Source: an uncultured Oscillospiraceae bacterium (lineage in GTDB: Bacteria > Bacillota > Clostridia > Oscillospirales > Oscillospiraceae). Taken from it: a stretch of 64,000 nucleotides of DNA. The position numbers were made by a program, and so were the translations under genes. Every line of letters begins with the position of its first letter. Within the stretch, counting starts at the first letter, position 1. The notes beneath the pieces were generated by a model. The model saw only the letters and a list, made by a program, of their open reading frames with translations, searched no databases and was not told the origin of the DNA. Where the stretch lies: NCBI GenBank assembly GCA_947589745.1, contig CANQCS010000007.1:23275-87274 (forward strand). Reading direction: 5' to 3'. Shown piece by piece: positions 33,091-41,229 of this stretch.

Positions 33091-35457
33091 ATGTCTGTCC
33101 ATGCGAAGAAATTCCAATGCCAGCGGGGCGGCCTGACCATCCGGGGCACCGAGTACCGGGGGAGCGGGGAGAACCTGCCCATCGCCGTGGTGAGCCACGG
33201 CTTCTTGGCAAACAGCGACAGCACCAAGGGCTACGCCAAGCAGCTGGCGGAGCTGGGCTACGCCGCCTACTGCTTCGACTTCTGCGGCGGATGCCTCCAC
33301 GGAAGGAGCGGCGGGGCCACCGTGGACATGACGGTCCTCACCGAGGTGGAGGACCTGAAGGCCGTCATCCAGTACGCCCGGTCCCTGCCCGGCAACGACC
33401 CCGGCCGCCTCACCCTCATGGGGTGCAGCCAGGGGGGCTTTGTCAGCGCCCTTACGGCGGCGGAGCTAGGGGACCAGGTGGAGCGGCTGGTGCTGTTCTA
33501 CCCGGCGCTGTGCATCCCCGACGACGCCAGGGCGGGAAAGATGCTGTTCTTCCGCTTCGACCCGGCCAACATCCCCGAGGTGCTGGGCGGCGGCCCGGTC
33601 CGCCTGGGGCGGGACTACGCCGCCACCATGCTGGACGTGGACCCCTTCGCCGCCATCGCGCCCTACCGGGGCCCGGTGCTCATCGTCCACGGGGACAAGG
33701 ACGAGGTGGTCCACCCGGACTACGCCCGGGGCGCCGCGGCGGCCTATGAGGAGGCCGCGCCCCGGCGGTGCAGCCTGGCGGTGCTCCAGGGTGCGGGCCA
33801 CGGCTTCGCCCCGTCCCATGACGCCGACGCCATGGCCCTGGTCCGGGAGTTCCTGGCGGGGCGGTCCCTGGTGCTGTCCGTGGACGTGTCCCTCACCGGC
33901 AGGGGCTGGACCTGGACGCCCCTGGAGCGCACCACCCGCCTGCCCTTCACCGGCCACGCCGTGACCTCCTGGTTCACCGGCGAGGTCCTCCCCGGCGCGG
34001 CGGACACCCAGCGCCGGACCCCGGGCGGCCGCCGCTTCTGCGCGGACTACACCCTGGAGGGCAAGGACTATACCGGCGCGCCCTGCCGGGTCCACATCGT
34101 GAACGTGGACGAGGGCCGGGGCTGGACCCCCACGGTGGATACGGACAGCGAAGCCCTGTCGTTCCTGAAGGACGGCGGCTGCACCGCCTGCCTGGAGCAG
34201 CGCCCCCAGGGGCCGGTGGTCCGCATCTTTGCTCCCGCCGCCGCCAAGCCCCAGGCCGCTCCGCCGGAGAACCATATGCGCTACCGGACGGACCGCTACG
34301 GGAACAAGCTCTCCATCCTGGGCCTGGGCTGTATGCGCTTCCACCGGAGCGGGAACCGCATCGACATGGCGGAGGCGGAGCGGGTGGTCATGGCCGCCTA
34401 TGAGCGGGGCGTCAACTACTTCGACACCGCCTACGTCTACCCCGGCAGCGAGGCCGCCTTAGGGGAAATTCTGGAGAAGAACGGCATCCGGGACCGGGTC
34501 AACATCGCCACCAAGCTGCCCCACTACCTGATCCGCAGCCGGGAGGCCCTGGAGAAGCGCTTCACGGAGCAGCTCCAGCGCCTGCGGACGGACCACATCG
34601 ACTACTACCTGATGCATATGCTCAGCGACACCGCCGCCTGGGAGCGGCTGAAGGGGCTGGGTATCGTGGAGTGGCTGGAGGAGAAGCGGCGGAGCGGGGC
34701 CATCCGGCAGGTGGGCTTCTCCTACCACGGCGGTACGGACACCTTCTGCCGCCTGGTGGACGCCTACGACTGGGACTTCTGCCAGATTCAGTACAACTAC
34801 CTGGACCGCCACACCCAGGCGGGGGAGCGGGGCCTGCGCTACGCCCACGAGAAGGGCCTGCCGGTGATCATCATGGAGCCCCTGCGGGGCGGCAAGCTGG
34901 TGCGGATGCTGCCGGAGGAGGCCAAGGCTATTTTTGACGCCTATCCGGTCCAATATACCCCGGCCCAGTGGGCGTTCCGCTGGCTGTGGGACCAGCCGGA
35001 GGTGACGTGCGTGCTGTCCGGCATGAACACGGTGGAGATGGTCCTGGAGAACACGGAGACCGCCTCCCAGGCGGACGCGGGCTGCATGACCCCGGAGGAC
35101 GGCGAGATGCTCCAGCGGGTGGCGGCGGCCATCAACGGGAAGCTGAAGGTGGGCTGCACGGGCTGCGGCTACTGTATGCCCTGTCCCCAGGGGGTGGACA
35201 TCCCCGGCACCTTCGCGGCGTATAACCGGAAGTACACGGAGAACGGGGGAGCGGCCCTCCGGGAGTACCTGATGGGCACGGCGTTCCGCGGAAAATCCGC
35301 TGCCGCCTCCAACTGCGTGGGGTGCGGGAGGTGCGAAAGCCATTGCCCCCAGGGCATTGCCATTCGCCAGGAGCTGAAGAACGCCGCCTCCGAACTGGAG
35401 GGGCCGACATATAAGGCGGCCAGCCGCCTTATTAACCGTCTTCATATCTTCGGATAG
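33091..35457 (+). CDS. Three-domain fusion: alpha/beta hydrolase, DUF3237-like, aldo/keto reductase with 4Fe-4S
   Basis: A 788-aa cytoplasmic fusion. Residues 1-260 are an alpha/beta hydrolase (oxyanion VSHGF, nucleophile GCSQGG with Ser113, acid Asp204, His237). Residues about 270-385 resemble DUF3237 (FTGEVLPGAADTQ). From Met396 a complete aldo/keto reductase begins (RYGNKLSILGLGCMRF), with FDTAYVYPGSE and its catalytic Tyr, and HIDYYLMH. It ends with ferredoxin-type cysteines CTGCGYCMPC and CVGCGRCESHC. GGAG seven bases before Met396 could allow separate translation of the reductase. ATG 33091 follows AGGAGGAG. The substrate is unknown; ester hydrolysis coupled to carbonyl reduction is an inference. 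Confidence 0.85.
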   Translation: MSVHAKKFQCQRGGLTIRGTEYRGSGENLPIAVVSHGFLANSDSTKGYAKQLAELGYAAYCFDFCGGCLHGRSGGATVDMTVLTEVEDLKAVIQYARSLPGNDPGRLTLMGCSQGGFVSALTAAELGDQVERLVLFYPALCIPDDARAGKMLFFRFDPANIPEVLGGGPVRLGRDYAATMLDVDPFAAIAPYRGPVLIVHGDKDEVVHPDYARGAAAAYEEAAPRRCSLAVLQGAGHGFAPSHDADAMALVREFLAGRSLVLSVDVSLTGRGWTWTPLERTTRLPFTGHAVTSWFTGEVLPGAADTQRRTPGGRRFCADYTLEGKDYTGAPCRVHIVNVDEGRGWTPTVDTDSEALSFLKDGGCTACLEQRPQGPVVRIFAPAAAKPQAAPPENHMRYRTDRYGNKLSILGLGCMRFHRSGNRIDMAEAERVVMAAYERGVNYFDTAYVYPGSEAALGEILEKNGIRDRVNIATKLPHYLIRSREALEKRFTEQLQRLRTDHIDYYLMHMLSDTAAWERLKGLGIVEWLEEKRRSGAIRQVGFSYHGGTDTFCRLVDAYDWDFCQIQYNYLDRHTQAGERGLRYAHEKGLPVIIMEPLRGGKLVRMLPEEAKAIFDAYPVQYTPAQWAFRWLWDQPEVTCVLSGMNTVEMVLENTETASQADAGCMTPEDGEMLQRVAAAINGKLKVGCTGCGYCMPCPQGVDIPGTFAAYNRKYTENGGAALREYLMGTAFRGKSAAASNCVGCGRCESHCPQGIAIRQELKNAASELEGPTYKAASRLINRLHIFG

Positions 35458-35462
35458 GCGCT

Positions 35463-36026
35463 GTGACTTTTCCCCCGTGGGAAAAGTCACCAAAAGCACG
35501 TTTAAGAAAACCAATGGTTTTCTTAAAAATCTTTCCTGAATGTTTTGATTTCTTTTGCGCTCGCCCTGTGGCTGGTTTTGTCTAAACCGGGCCGGGTCCC
35601 GTGTATGGGGTGAAGCGGCTACCCGCATATGTCCCCAAGGACAGTGAAGCGCTGGGGCGGGGACTCATTGGGTGCGTTGGTCGGTTTTACGTTATCCAAC
35701 TGTTGGTTGCTCCGTTCCACTACGCAATTGGCAGATTTCCGTATACGGTCCGCGTCGTACTGCGTCCTGCTCCGTTCCACTGTGCAAAAGAAACATTTTC
35801 CGTATACGACCCGACAAGAAACATGTATCAATTGCGTAGTGGAACGGAGCAACCGGCAGTAAGACTACGGAAAAACAACACCGCAGTCCCGATGAAAGCT
35901 TTCCCTGGCCCCTAGTTCCACCATCCATCTGCCCTTAACGTCCCTCCAAACGGCCGGGATTCTTAAGGGGGCGCGAGCCCCCTTAAGCGCACTTTTGGTG
36001 ACTTTTCCTGCGAGGGAAAAGTCACC
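35463..36026 (-). repeat. Composite hairpin repeat, copy 5
   Basis: Opposite orientation to copy 2. Both ends carry the GTGAC...GTCAC form of the terminal hairpin (35463-35490 and 35996-36026). The central motif occurs inverted near 35703 and 35770 and direct near 35830. It fills 35458-36090 with its flanking palindromes. Confidence 0.85.
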
Positions 36027-36112
36027 GGGGGGCGCCCCGCCTGGGGGGCGAATCAGACCAGGTGGGGGGCGGAGCCCCCACCGCAGAATCTACGAAACAG
36101 GAGGACCCCGTT

Positions 36113-37195
36113 TTGCCAATGGACAAGCAGTCAGCATTGCAAATGATCGCAGATATTTCCAATGCCAACGGCGCCCCCGGCTTCGAGGACGAGGTGGTCC
36201 GCGTCCTGCGGACCCACGCCCAGGGCCTGGGGGAGCTGAGGGAGGACACCCTCAGAAATTTCTATATCCACCGGCGGGGCAACCGGGGCGGCCGCCCCGT
36301 TGTCCAGCTGGACGCCCACACCGACGAGGTGGCCTTCATGGTCCAGGCCGTGAAGCCCGACGGCACCCTCCGCATCATCCCCCTGGGCGGCTGGGTCACC
36401 AGCAACATCCCCGCCCACAAGGTCTGGGTGCGCAACGCCCTGGGCCAGTACATCCCCGGCATCACCGCCAGCAAGCCGCCCCACTTCCTCTCCGAGGCCG
36501 AGCGGCGGAGCCTGCCGGAGATGTCCGCCCTCTCCGTGGACGTGGGGGCCGTCTCGGCCAGGGACGCTGTGGAAAACTTCCACATTCGCATCGGCGAGCC
36601 CATCGTCCCCGACGTCACCTTCCGCTATGACGAGGCCCATGGCCTCATGGAGGGCAAGAGCTTCGACTGCCGCCTGGGCTGCGCCGCAATGCTGGCCACC
36701 CTCCGGGAGCTGGAGGGGGAGGACCTCCAGGTGGACGTGGTGGGGGCCTGCGCCGCCCAGGAGGAGGTGGGCACCCGGGGCGCGGTGGTCACCGCCCGCA
36801 CCGTCCGGCCCGACGTTGCCATCATCTTCGAGGGCTGCCCGGCGGACGACACCTGCGTGGAGCCCTATATGGTCCAGACCGCCATCAAGCGGGGCCCCAT
36901 GCTCCGCCACATCGACGCCCGGATGATCACTCACCCCCGGTTCCAGCGCCTGGCCCTGGACACCGCCGCCCGCCACGGCATCCCGGTCCAGGAGGCGGTC
37001 CGCAGCGGCGGCAGCACCAACGGCGCCAGCATCCACCTGTCCGGCCAGGGCGTGCCCTGCATCGTGGTGGGCATCCCGGTGCGCTACGCCCACACCCACT
37101 ACGGCCTCTCGGCCTGGTCCGATTTCGAGAACGCCGTCAGGCTGGCCTGCGCCATCCTGCGGGAGCTGGACGGGGAGACGATCCGAGGGTTTTAA
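36113..37195 (+). CDS. M42-family metallopeptidase (glutamyl aminopeptidase/endoglucanase-like)
   Basis: A 360-aa cobalt/zinc aminopeptidase of the M42 (FrvX/PepA) family. Metal and catalytic residues are visible in QLDAHTDEV (His/Asp), the bridging Asp of SFDCRLGC, the general-base pair in AAQEEVGTRGA, and the last ligand in VRYAHTHYG. It removes N-terminal residues from peptides and forms large TET-like assemblies. TTG 36113 is eight bases after AGGAGG; ATG 36119 is the alternative, at fourteen bases. It lies immediately downstream of composite repeat 5 with no other promoter seen, and downstream of the recombinase on the opposite strand. Confidence 0.9.
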   Translation: MPMDKQSALQMIADISNANGAPGFEDEVVRVLRTHAQGLGELREDTLRNFYIHRRGNRGGRPVVQLDAHTDEVAFMVQAVKPDGTLRIIPLGGWVTSNIPAHKVWVRNALGQYIPGITASKPPHFLSEAERRSLPEMSALSVDVGAVSARDAVENFHIRIGEPIVPDVTFRYDEAHGLMEGKSFDCRLGCAAMLATLRELEGEDLQVDVVGACAAQEEVGTRGAVVTARTVRPDVAIIFEGCPADDTCVEPYMVQTAIKRGPMLRHIDARMITHPRFQRLALDTAARHGIPVQEAVRSGGSTNGASIHLSGQGVPCIVVGIPVRYAHTHYGLSAWSDFENAVRLACAILRELDGETIRGF

Positions 37196-37227
37196 AATTT
37201 TCTTATCCTGCCGGAAAAGGGGAGAGG

Positions 37228-38727
37228 TCAGGGGTCAGAGACGGGCGGCCGGAAACGAAAGACGATCTCCACCGTTTTGTTTTCGCCGATCACCACCCGC
37301 TCCACCAGCGCCGCCACCGTGCCCCGGTCCAGGTCCCGGAAGGACAGCAGGGCCTCCGCGTCCTCCACGGCGGAGGTCGCCATCCGGGGGGCGTCCTCCC
37401 ACTCGGCCAGCCGCGTCTCCAGGGCGGACCGCTTTTTCCGCGCCTGGGCCAGGAGCGCGGCGAACTCCGCCTCGGTCAGCGTCCCCGCCGCCCGGTCCTC
37501 GTAGAGCCGGCCCATGACGGCCTCCTGCCGGTCCAGCTGCTGCCGGGTCCGCTCCAGGCGGCGCTGCCCGTCCCCCGTGTCCTCCCGGCAGGCCGCCGCC
37601 AGCGCCTGGGGGTTGATGCCCCGGGCCGCCTCCTGCAGCGCCTGCCGCAGCGTGCCGGTCACCCGGTCCTCCCGGACGCAGTGGGAGGTACACAGCCCCA
37701 GCCGTCCGCCCCGCCGCCAGCCCTGGCAGACCATGTAGGTCCGGGCGGGGCTCTCCCGGACGTAGGTCATGGGGGACCCGCACTTGCCGCAGAAGGCCAG
37801 CCCGGTCAGCAGATGCCCGCCGCCGCCCCCGGCCCGGTAGGACCGCAGCCCCAGCAGGGCCTGGGCCCGGTCGAAGGCCTCCTGGTCCACGATGGCCGGG
37901 TGGGTGTTGGGCACGGTAATCCACTCCTCCGGGGGCAGGTCCCGGTACTGGTCCAGCTTGTAGTTGATCTTCACCCGGCGGTTCTGGGTCAGGTGGCCCG
38001 CGTAGGTGGGGTTGGTCAGGATCCGCCGCACCGCCCGGTCGCTCCACACGCCGGGGAACCGGGCCTGCCCGCCGCCGCCCCGGTACTGGGCCGGGGTGGG
38101 GAAGCCCCCCTCGGTCAGCTCCTTGGCCACCCCGGCCACGCTGCCCGACTGCAGATACCGCCGGAACAGCTCCCGCACTACCTCCGCCGCCGCCTCGTCC
38201 ACCGCCAGGCGGCCCGGCCGGGCCGGGTCCTTGGCGTAGCCGAAGGGGGCCTGTGCGCCGATGAACCTCCCCGCCCGCTTCCGGGCGGTGAGGGCTGCCC
38301 GCACCTTCCGGGACACGTCGGCGGTGTAGAAGTCGTTGGCCGCGGTGAGGAAGGGAAAGAGGGCCCCGGCGCTGCCGCTCTCCCGGGTGTCCAGCCCCTC
38401 GGACACGGCGATGTACCGCACCCCCTTCCGGGGGAAGTAGATCTGATAGTAGTACGCCGTCCAGATCTGGTCCCGGCCCAGCCGGGACAGGTCCTTGGTC
38501 AGCACCGTGTGGATGAGCCCCCGGTCGATGTCGTCCAGCAGCTCCCGGAACCCTGGCCGGTCGAAGGTGAGGCCCGAAACCCCGTCGTCGGCGTACTCCC
38601 GCGCCACGGCCCAGCCCCGAGCAGCGGCGTACTGGGTGAGGTAGGCCCGCTGGCTTTCGATGCTGGCGGACTCGCCCTGGCGCTCGTCGTCCCGGGACAG
38701 CCGCAGGTAGATGCCTACCGCCTCCAT
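37228..38727 (-). CDS. Large serine recombinase of the dpsA element
   Basis: A 499-aa site-specific recombinase. The resolvase-type catalytic domain (YLRLSRDD, nucleophile Ser11, then VLTKDLSRLGRD) is followed by the recombinase domain (FGYAKDP...) and a zinc ribbon (FCGKCGSP...CQGW...CTSHC). A C-terminal coiled coil spans about residues 400-460. These are the parts of phage-type integrases that use short attP/attB cores. The ATG is inside the end of the upstream 46-aa ORF (13-bp overlap), implying coupled translation. The gene sits beside the right attachment site, as expected for the enzyme that inserted, and may excise, the element. Confidence 0.93.
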   Translation of the reverse strand: MEAVGIYLRLSRDDERQGESASIESQRAYLTQYAAARGWAVAREYADDGVSGLTFDRPGFRELLDDIDRGLIHTVLTKDLSRLGRDQIWTAYYYQIYFPRKGVRYIAVSEGLDTRESGSAGALFPFLTAANDFYTADVSRKVRAALTARKRAGRFIGAQAPFGYAKDPARPGRLAVDEAAAEVVRELFRRYLQSGSVAGVAKELTEGGFPTPAQYRGGGGQARFPGVWSDRAVRRILTNPTYAGHLTQNRRVKINYKLDQYRDLPPEEWITVPNTHPAIVDQEAFDRAQALLGLRSYRAGGGGGHLLTGLAFCGKCGSPMTYVRESPARTYMVCQGWRRGGRLGLCTSHCVREDRVTGTLRQALQEAARGINPQALAAACREDTGDGQRRLERTRQQLDRQEAVMGRLYEDRAAGTLTEAEFAALLAQARKKRSALETRLAEWEDAPRMATSAVEDAEALLSFRDLDRGTVAALVERVVIGENKTVEIVFRFRPPVSDP

Positions 38728-38855
38728 GTCCGCGCCCTGTTTTTCCCGTCCTTCCGCCTGTCCCGCAGCAGGGCCTTGAGAATGTCCTCCAGCGCCGGGC
38801 CGTCCTCCGCGAACCAGACCCGGCGGGGGCAGGTGGTTTCCCTGGTTTTGGCCAT
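38715..38855 (-). CDS. 46-aa ORF coupled to the serine recombinase
   Basis: A complete small ORF (MAKTRETTCPRRVWFAEDGP...) with AAAGGAG seven bases upstream. It overlaps the recombinase start and ends in a basic tail (RDRRKDGKNRARTWRR). It may be a directionality factor for excision or simply a leader that couples translation; I recognise no family with confidence. It is the first gene after the sigma-E-like promoter at the right end of the element. Confidence 0.7.
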   Translation of the reverse strand: MAKTRETTCPRRVWFAEDGPALEDILKALLRDRRKDGKNRARTWRR

Positions 38856-38876
38856 ACACACCGCTCCTTTCCCCAC

Positions 38877-38905
38877 ATCCTATGGCGGGAAGGGGGGCGG
38901 TATGC
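38877..38905 (-). promoter_or_regulatory. Candidate sigma-E (mother-cell) promoter for the recombinase
   Basis: Minus-strand GCATACC (38899-38905) and CATAGGAT (38877-38884) separated by 14 bp, against the B. subtilis sigma-E consensus KMATATT-N14-CATACANT. It lies 21 bp before the ATG of the 46-aa ORF. No sigma-A promoter is visible there. The match was made by eye and is partial. Confidence 0.45.
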
Positions 38906-38920
38906 TTATCCCTTTCCTCC

Positions 38921-38939
38921 CGCCGCCGGGGTGGATTTG
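38921..38939. other. Right attachment site of the dpsA element
   Basis: CGCCGCCGGGGTGGAT contains the CGGGG core (38927-38931) shared with 19319-19323. Downstream of it dpsA homology resumes in frame. Confidence 0.75.
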
Positions 38940-39074
38940 GAGGCGGCGAAGGCGCTGGGCCGGCGGGTGATCCCCGCGCCGGGGCTCCCCGGCAAGGCGG
39001 CCCCCCGCACCGCCGCGGAGGCCATCCGGGACAGCATCTACCACATACTGGAAGAACGAGGTGAACCCATTTGA
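38928..39074 (+). pseudogene. dpsA: dpsA 3' part: C-terminus of dipicolinate synthase subunit A
   Basis: Reading from GGG 38928 gives GVDLEAAKALGRRVIPAPGLPG and then KAAPRTAAEAIRDSIYHILEERGEPI, ending at TGA 39072-39074. The APGLPGK-APKTA-like block is the conserved end of SpoVFA. It has no start codon of its own and is in the same frame as the 5' part at 18609. It ends by overlapping the dpsB start. Joined at CGGGG, the two parts give a 285-aa protein of normal family length. Confidence 0.92.
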
Positions 39075-39643
39075 GACAGGAGCGAGTGGGATTTGCGATA
39101 TGCGGCTCCTTCTGCACCCACCGGCGGGTGCTGGGGGAGCTGGAGAAGCTGTGCGGGGCGTATGAGACGGTGGTCCCCATCGTGTCGGAGACCAGCGCCG
39201 CCACGGACACCCGCTTTGGGACGGCCCATGATCTGCTGGCGGAGGTGGAGCGCCTGACGGGCCGGAAGCCCATGACCACCATCGCCCAGGCGGAGGCCAT
39301 CGGGCCGAAGAAGCTGCTGGACGTGCTGGTGATCGCGCCCTGCACGGGCAACACGCTGGGGAAGCTGGCGGGGGGCATCACGGACACGTCGGTGACCATG
39401 GCGGCGAAGGCGCATCTCCGCAACGGCCGCCCGGTGGTGGTGGCCCTGGCGTCCAACGACGGCCTCAGCGGGGCGGCAAAAAATATCGGCGAGCTGCTGG
39501 CCCGCCGGAACTATTACTTTGTGCCCTTCGGGCAGGATGAGCCGGTGGCGAAGCCCAGCTCCCTGATGGCGGACTTCTCCCTCATCGGGGAGACCGTAGA
39601 CGCCGCCCTGGAGGGGCGGCAGCTCCAACCGCTGTTAAAATAA
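39071..39643 (+). CDS. dpsB: Dipicolinate synthase subunit B (flavoprotein)
   Basis: The 190-aa flavoprotein partner of DpsA, required for dipicolinic acid synthesis in the mother cell. It starts VGFAICGSFCTH and contains VIAPCTGNTLGKLAGGITDTSVTMA in two conserved pieces (the FMN-binding APCTGNT and the GITDT stretch). The start is TTG 39071, overlapping the dpsA stop, with GAGGTG upstream. Because dpsA is interrupted, transcription from the dpsA promoter cannot reach dpsB while the element is present. A terminator follows. Confidence 0.93.
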   Translation: MRQERVGFAICGSFCTHRRVLGELEKLCGAYETVVPIVSETSAATDTRFGTAHDLLAEVERLTGRKPMTTIAQAEAIGPKKLLDVLVIAPCTGNTLGKLAGGITDTSVTMAAKAHLRNGRPVVVALASNDGLSGAAKNIGELLARRNYYFVPFGQDEPVAKPSSLMADFSLIGETVDAALEGRQLQPLLK

Positions 39644-39647
39644 AAAA

Positions 39648-39680
39648 GGGGACCGCACTCAAGCGGTCCTCTTTTTTATT
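39648..39680 (+). terminator. Terminator of dpsB
   Basis: GGGGACCGC pairs with GCGGTCCTC (39648-39671), preceded by an A-run and followed by TTTTTT. Confidence 0.85.
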
Positions 39681-39759
39681 TCCATAGCGTGGAATGGCAG
39701 GAAGGGGGCCTCCGGCCCCCACCGGGTCAGTAGGCACCCCCGGGCGGGGTGCGCCCCTG

Positions 39760-40264
39760 GCCTACTTTTCCCCCACGGGAAAAGTAGGCAAAAGCGTGCT
39801 CAAGAAAACCAGGAATGGTTTTCTTGAGAATCTTTCCTTATTTTTGCTTTGTTTTGCGCTCACCCTGTGGCTGGTCTGTCCTAAACCGGGCCGGGTCCCG
39901 TGTATGAGTTTCTGCGGCTACCTGAATATGTTCCCAAGGACAGTGAAGCGCTGGTGCGGGGGCTCATTGGGTGCGTTGGTCGTTTTTGTGCTTGTCCAAC
40001 TGCTGGTTGCTCCGTTCCACTACGCAAAAGAGAAATGTTTCGTATACGGCCCGACAAGAAACATCGCTAATTGCGTAGTGGAACGGAGCAACCAGTAGTA
40101 CCGACTACGGCAAAAAACAAACCAGCACCCCCGATGAAAGCCTTCTCTGGCCCCTAGTTCCACCATCCATCTGCCCTTAACCGTCATCCCCGAGGGATTC
40201 TTAAGGGGGCGAAAGCCCCCTTAAGCAATTTTTTGGTTACTTTTTGTTTGCACAAAAAGTAACC
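39760..40264 (-). repeat. Composite hairpin repeat, copy 6
   Basis: Opposite orientation to copy 2. The left hairpin is CCTACTTTTCC/GGAAAAGTAGG, another compensatory variant; the right is GGTTACTTTTTG/CAAAAAGTAACC. Central motifs are near 40003 (inverted) and 40070 (direct). It fills 39681-40362 with its flanking palindromes. Confidence 0.85.
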
Positions 40265-40362
40265 CAGGGTCAGCAGGGACCGGAGGTCCCTACCAAAACT
40301 CCCCCAGGGGGCGGAGCCCCCTGCGAAATTGTACAGGGGGGCTCCGCCCCCCTGACCCCTTG

Positions 40363-41229
40363 TTACGCACGGATCACAAATACCCACCGGGTACCGTACC
40401 CGCTGCTCTCATCAATGCTGTCCAGCAGATCGGACAGGATTTTATCGTATTTCTGCCCTTTGGCGATGGCGTCCACCGCCACCAGCGACTGCTCCTCCGG
40501 GTAGAAGATGCACACCCCCACCGGGTGGGCATCATCAATGACGTTCAGCGAGCAGTACCGGAACCCCTTGGGGGCCGGGGGCAGGGGGGCAAAGGTACGC
40601 AGAAAGGTCTTCCGCCCCATCTTCATGGACGCAAAGGCCCCCAGGTAGATCTCCACCGACTGCCCCGCTTCCTCCCGGTAGGAGATCACATCCCCCAGCA
40701 GGAGGGTGAAAAAGAGCTTCGTGTCGTTCTGGTCCGTCTGGAAGCGGTACTTCACCGTGGACAGCACCGCCGCCGGCAATCGGGGGCCCATCTCCGGGAA
40801 CAGCTTCTCCAGCACCACGTCCACAAAGCGGTCCGTGCGGCTCTCGTTGGCGTACAGATTGGCATACACGTCCAGCCGACCGCCGATGCCGTCCAGGATG
40901 GACGCCAGCTCCAGCTGGCGCCCGGCCCCGCTCCTGTCCCGCCGGGAGGTGAGGCCCTCCAGCTCGCTGGGGTCCAAGTCGTTGTAGCCGATCAGCTCGT
41001 TGATCCCGGGCTCCATGGCCGCAAGGCCGGGGAGGGCGCGCTCCGCCCCGTCGCAGACTACGGCCTCCCGCTCGTAGTCCAGTACGACCCTGGAGACGCC
41101 GGGCTCCAGGGTCAGCAGAGAACAGATGGCGTCCTTGACGCGGGACAGGTCGGCGTATTCCGTTCCCCACTGATTCGGGTAATCCAGAATGATCTCATTC
41201 GCGGAGAAATCCAATGTCATCCGTTTCAT
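40363..41229 (-). CDS. Conserved hypothetical protein, 288 aa
   Basis: A soluble protein with ordinary codon use for this genome and GGAGGG upstream of its ATG. No membrane helix, signal peptide or catalytic motif is recognisable. The C-terminal third (YCSLNVIDDAHPVGVCIFYPEEQSLVAVD) looks like an alpha/beta domain. A 19-bp near-palindrome (GCATGATAT-C-ATATCATGC, 41333-41351) about 100 bp upstream could be an operator or promoter element. It is divergent from the pyrH operon. Confidence 0.7.
   Translation of the reverse strand: MKRMTLDFSANEIILDYPNQWGTEYADLSRVKDAICSLLTLEPGVSRVVLDYEREAVVCDGAERALPGLAAMEPGINELIGYNDLDPSELEGLTSRRDRSGAGRQLELASILDGIGGRLDVYANLYANESRTDRFVDVVLEKLFPEMGPRLPAAVLSTVKYRFQTDQNDTKLFFTLLLGDVISYREEAGQSVEIYLGAFASMKMGRKTFLRTFAPLPPAPKGFRYCSLNVIDDAHPVGVCIFYPEEQSLVAVDAIAKGQKYDKILSDLLDSIDESSGYGTRWVFVIRA

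Larger units (their letters stand above)
19324..38931. mobile_element. 19.6-kb serine-recombinase element splitting dpsA (skin-like)
   Basis: The two dpsA fragments flank exactly 19,608 bp measured from core to core, a multiple of three. Removing it restores an uninterrupted 285-codon dpsA ending in the TTGA overlap with dpsB. At the right end, 72 bp from the core, is a minus-strand 46-aa ORF coupled to a 499-aa large serine recombinase. The interior holds nhaC, GH115, PAP2, LPG-synthase-like, pssA, psd, M32, a YczE-like gene, two 59-aa ORFs, a hydrolase-AKR fusion and M42, with no phage structural or conjugation genes. Insertion is directly supported; regulated excision is inferred from known mother-cell elements (sigK skin, the SPbeta prophage in spsM). 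Confidence 0.85.

Noticed and set aside
19324..38931. Interpretation of the dpsA insertion as an ordinary prophage or conjugative element
   Set aside because: No capsid, tail, lysis, replication, relaxase or type IV secretion genes are found between the junctions; only the serine recombinase is typical of mobile DNA.
38727..39456. N-terminal extension of the serine recombinase frame up to 39456
   Set aside because: The extension runs antisense through dpsB and the dpsA end; the catalytic domain begins at the ATG 38727.
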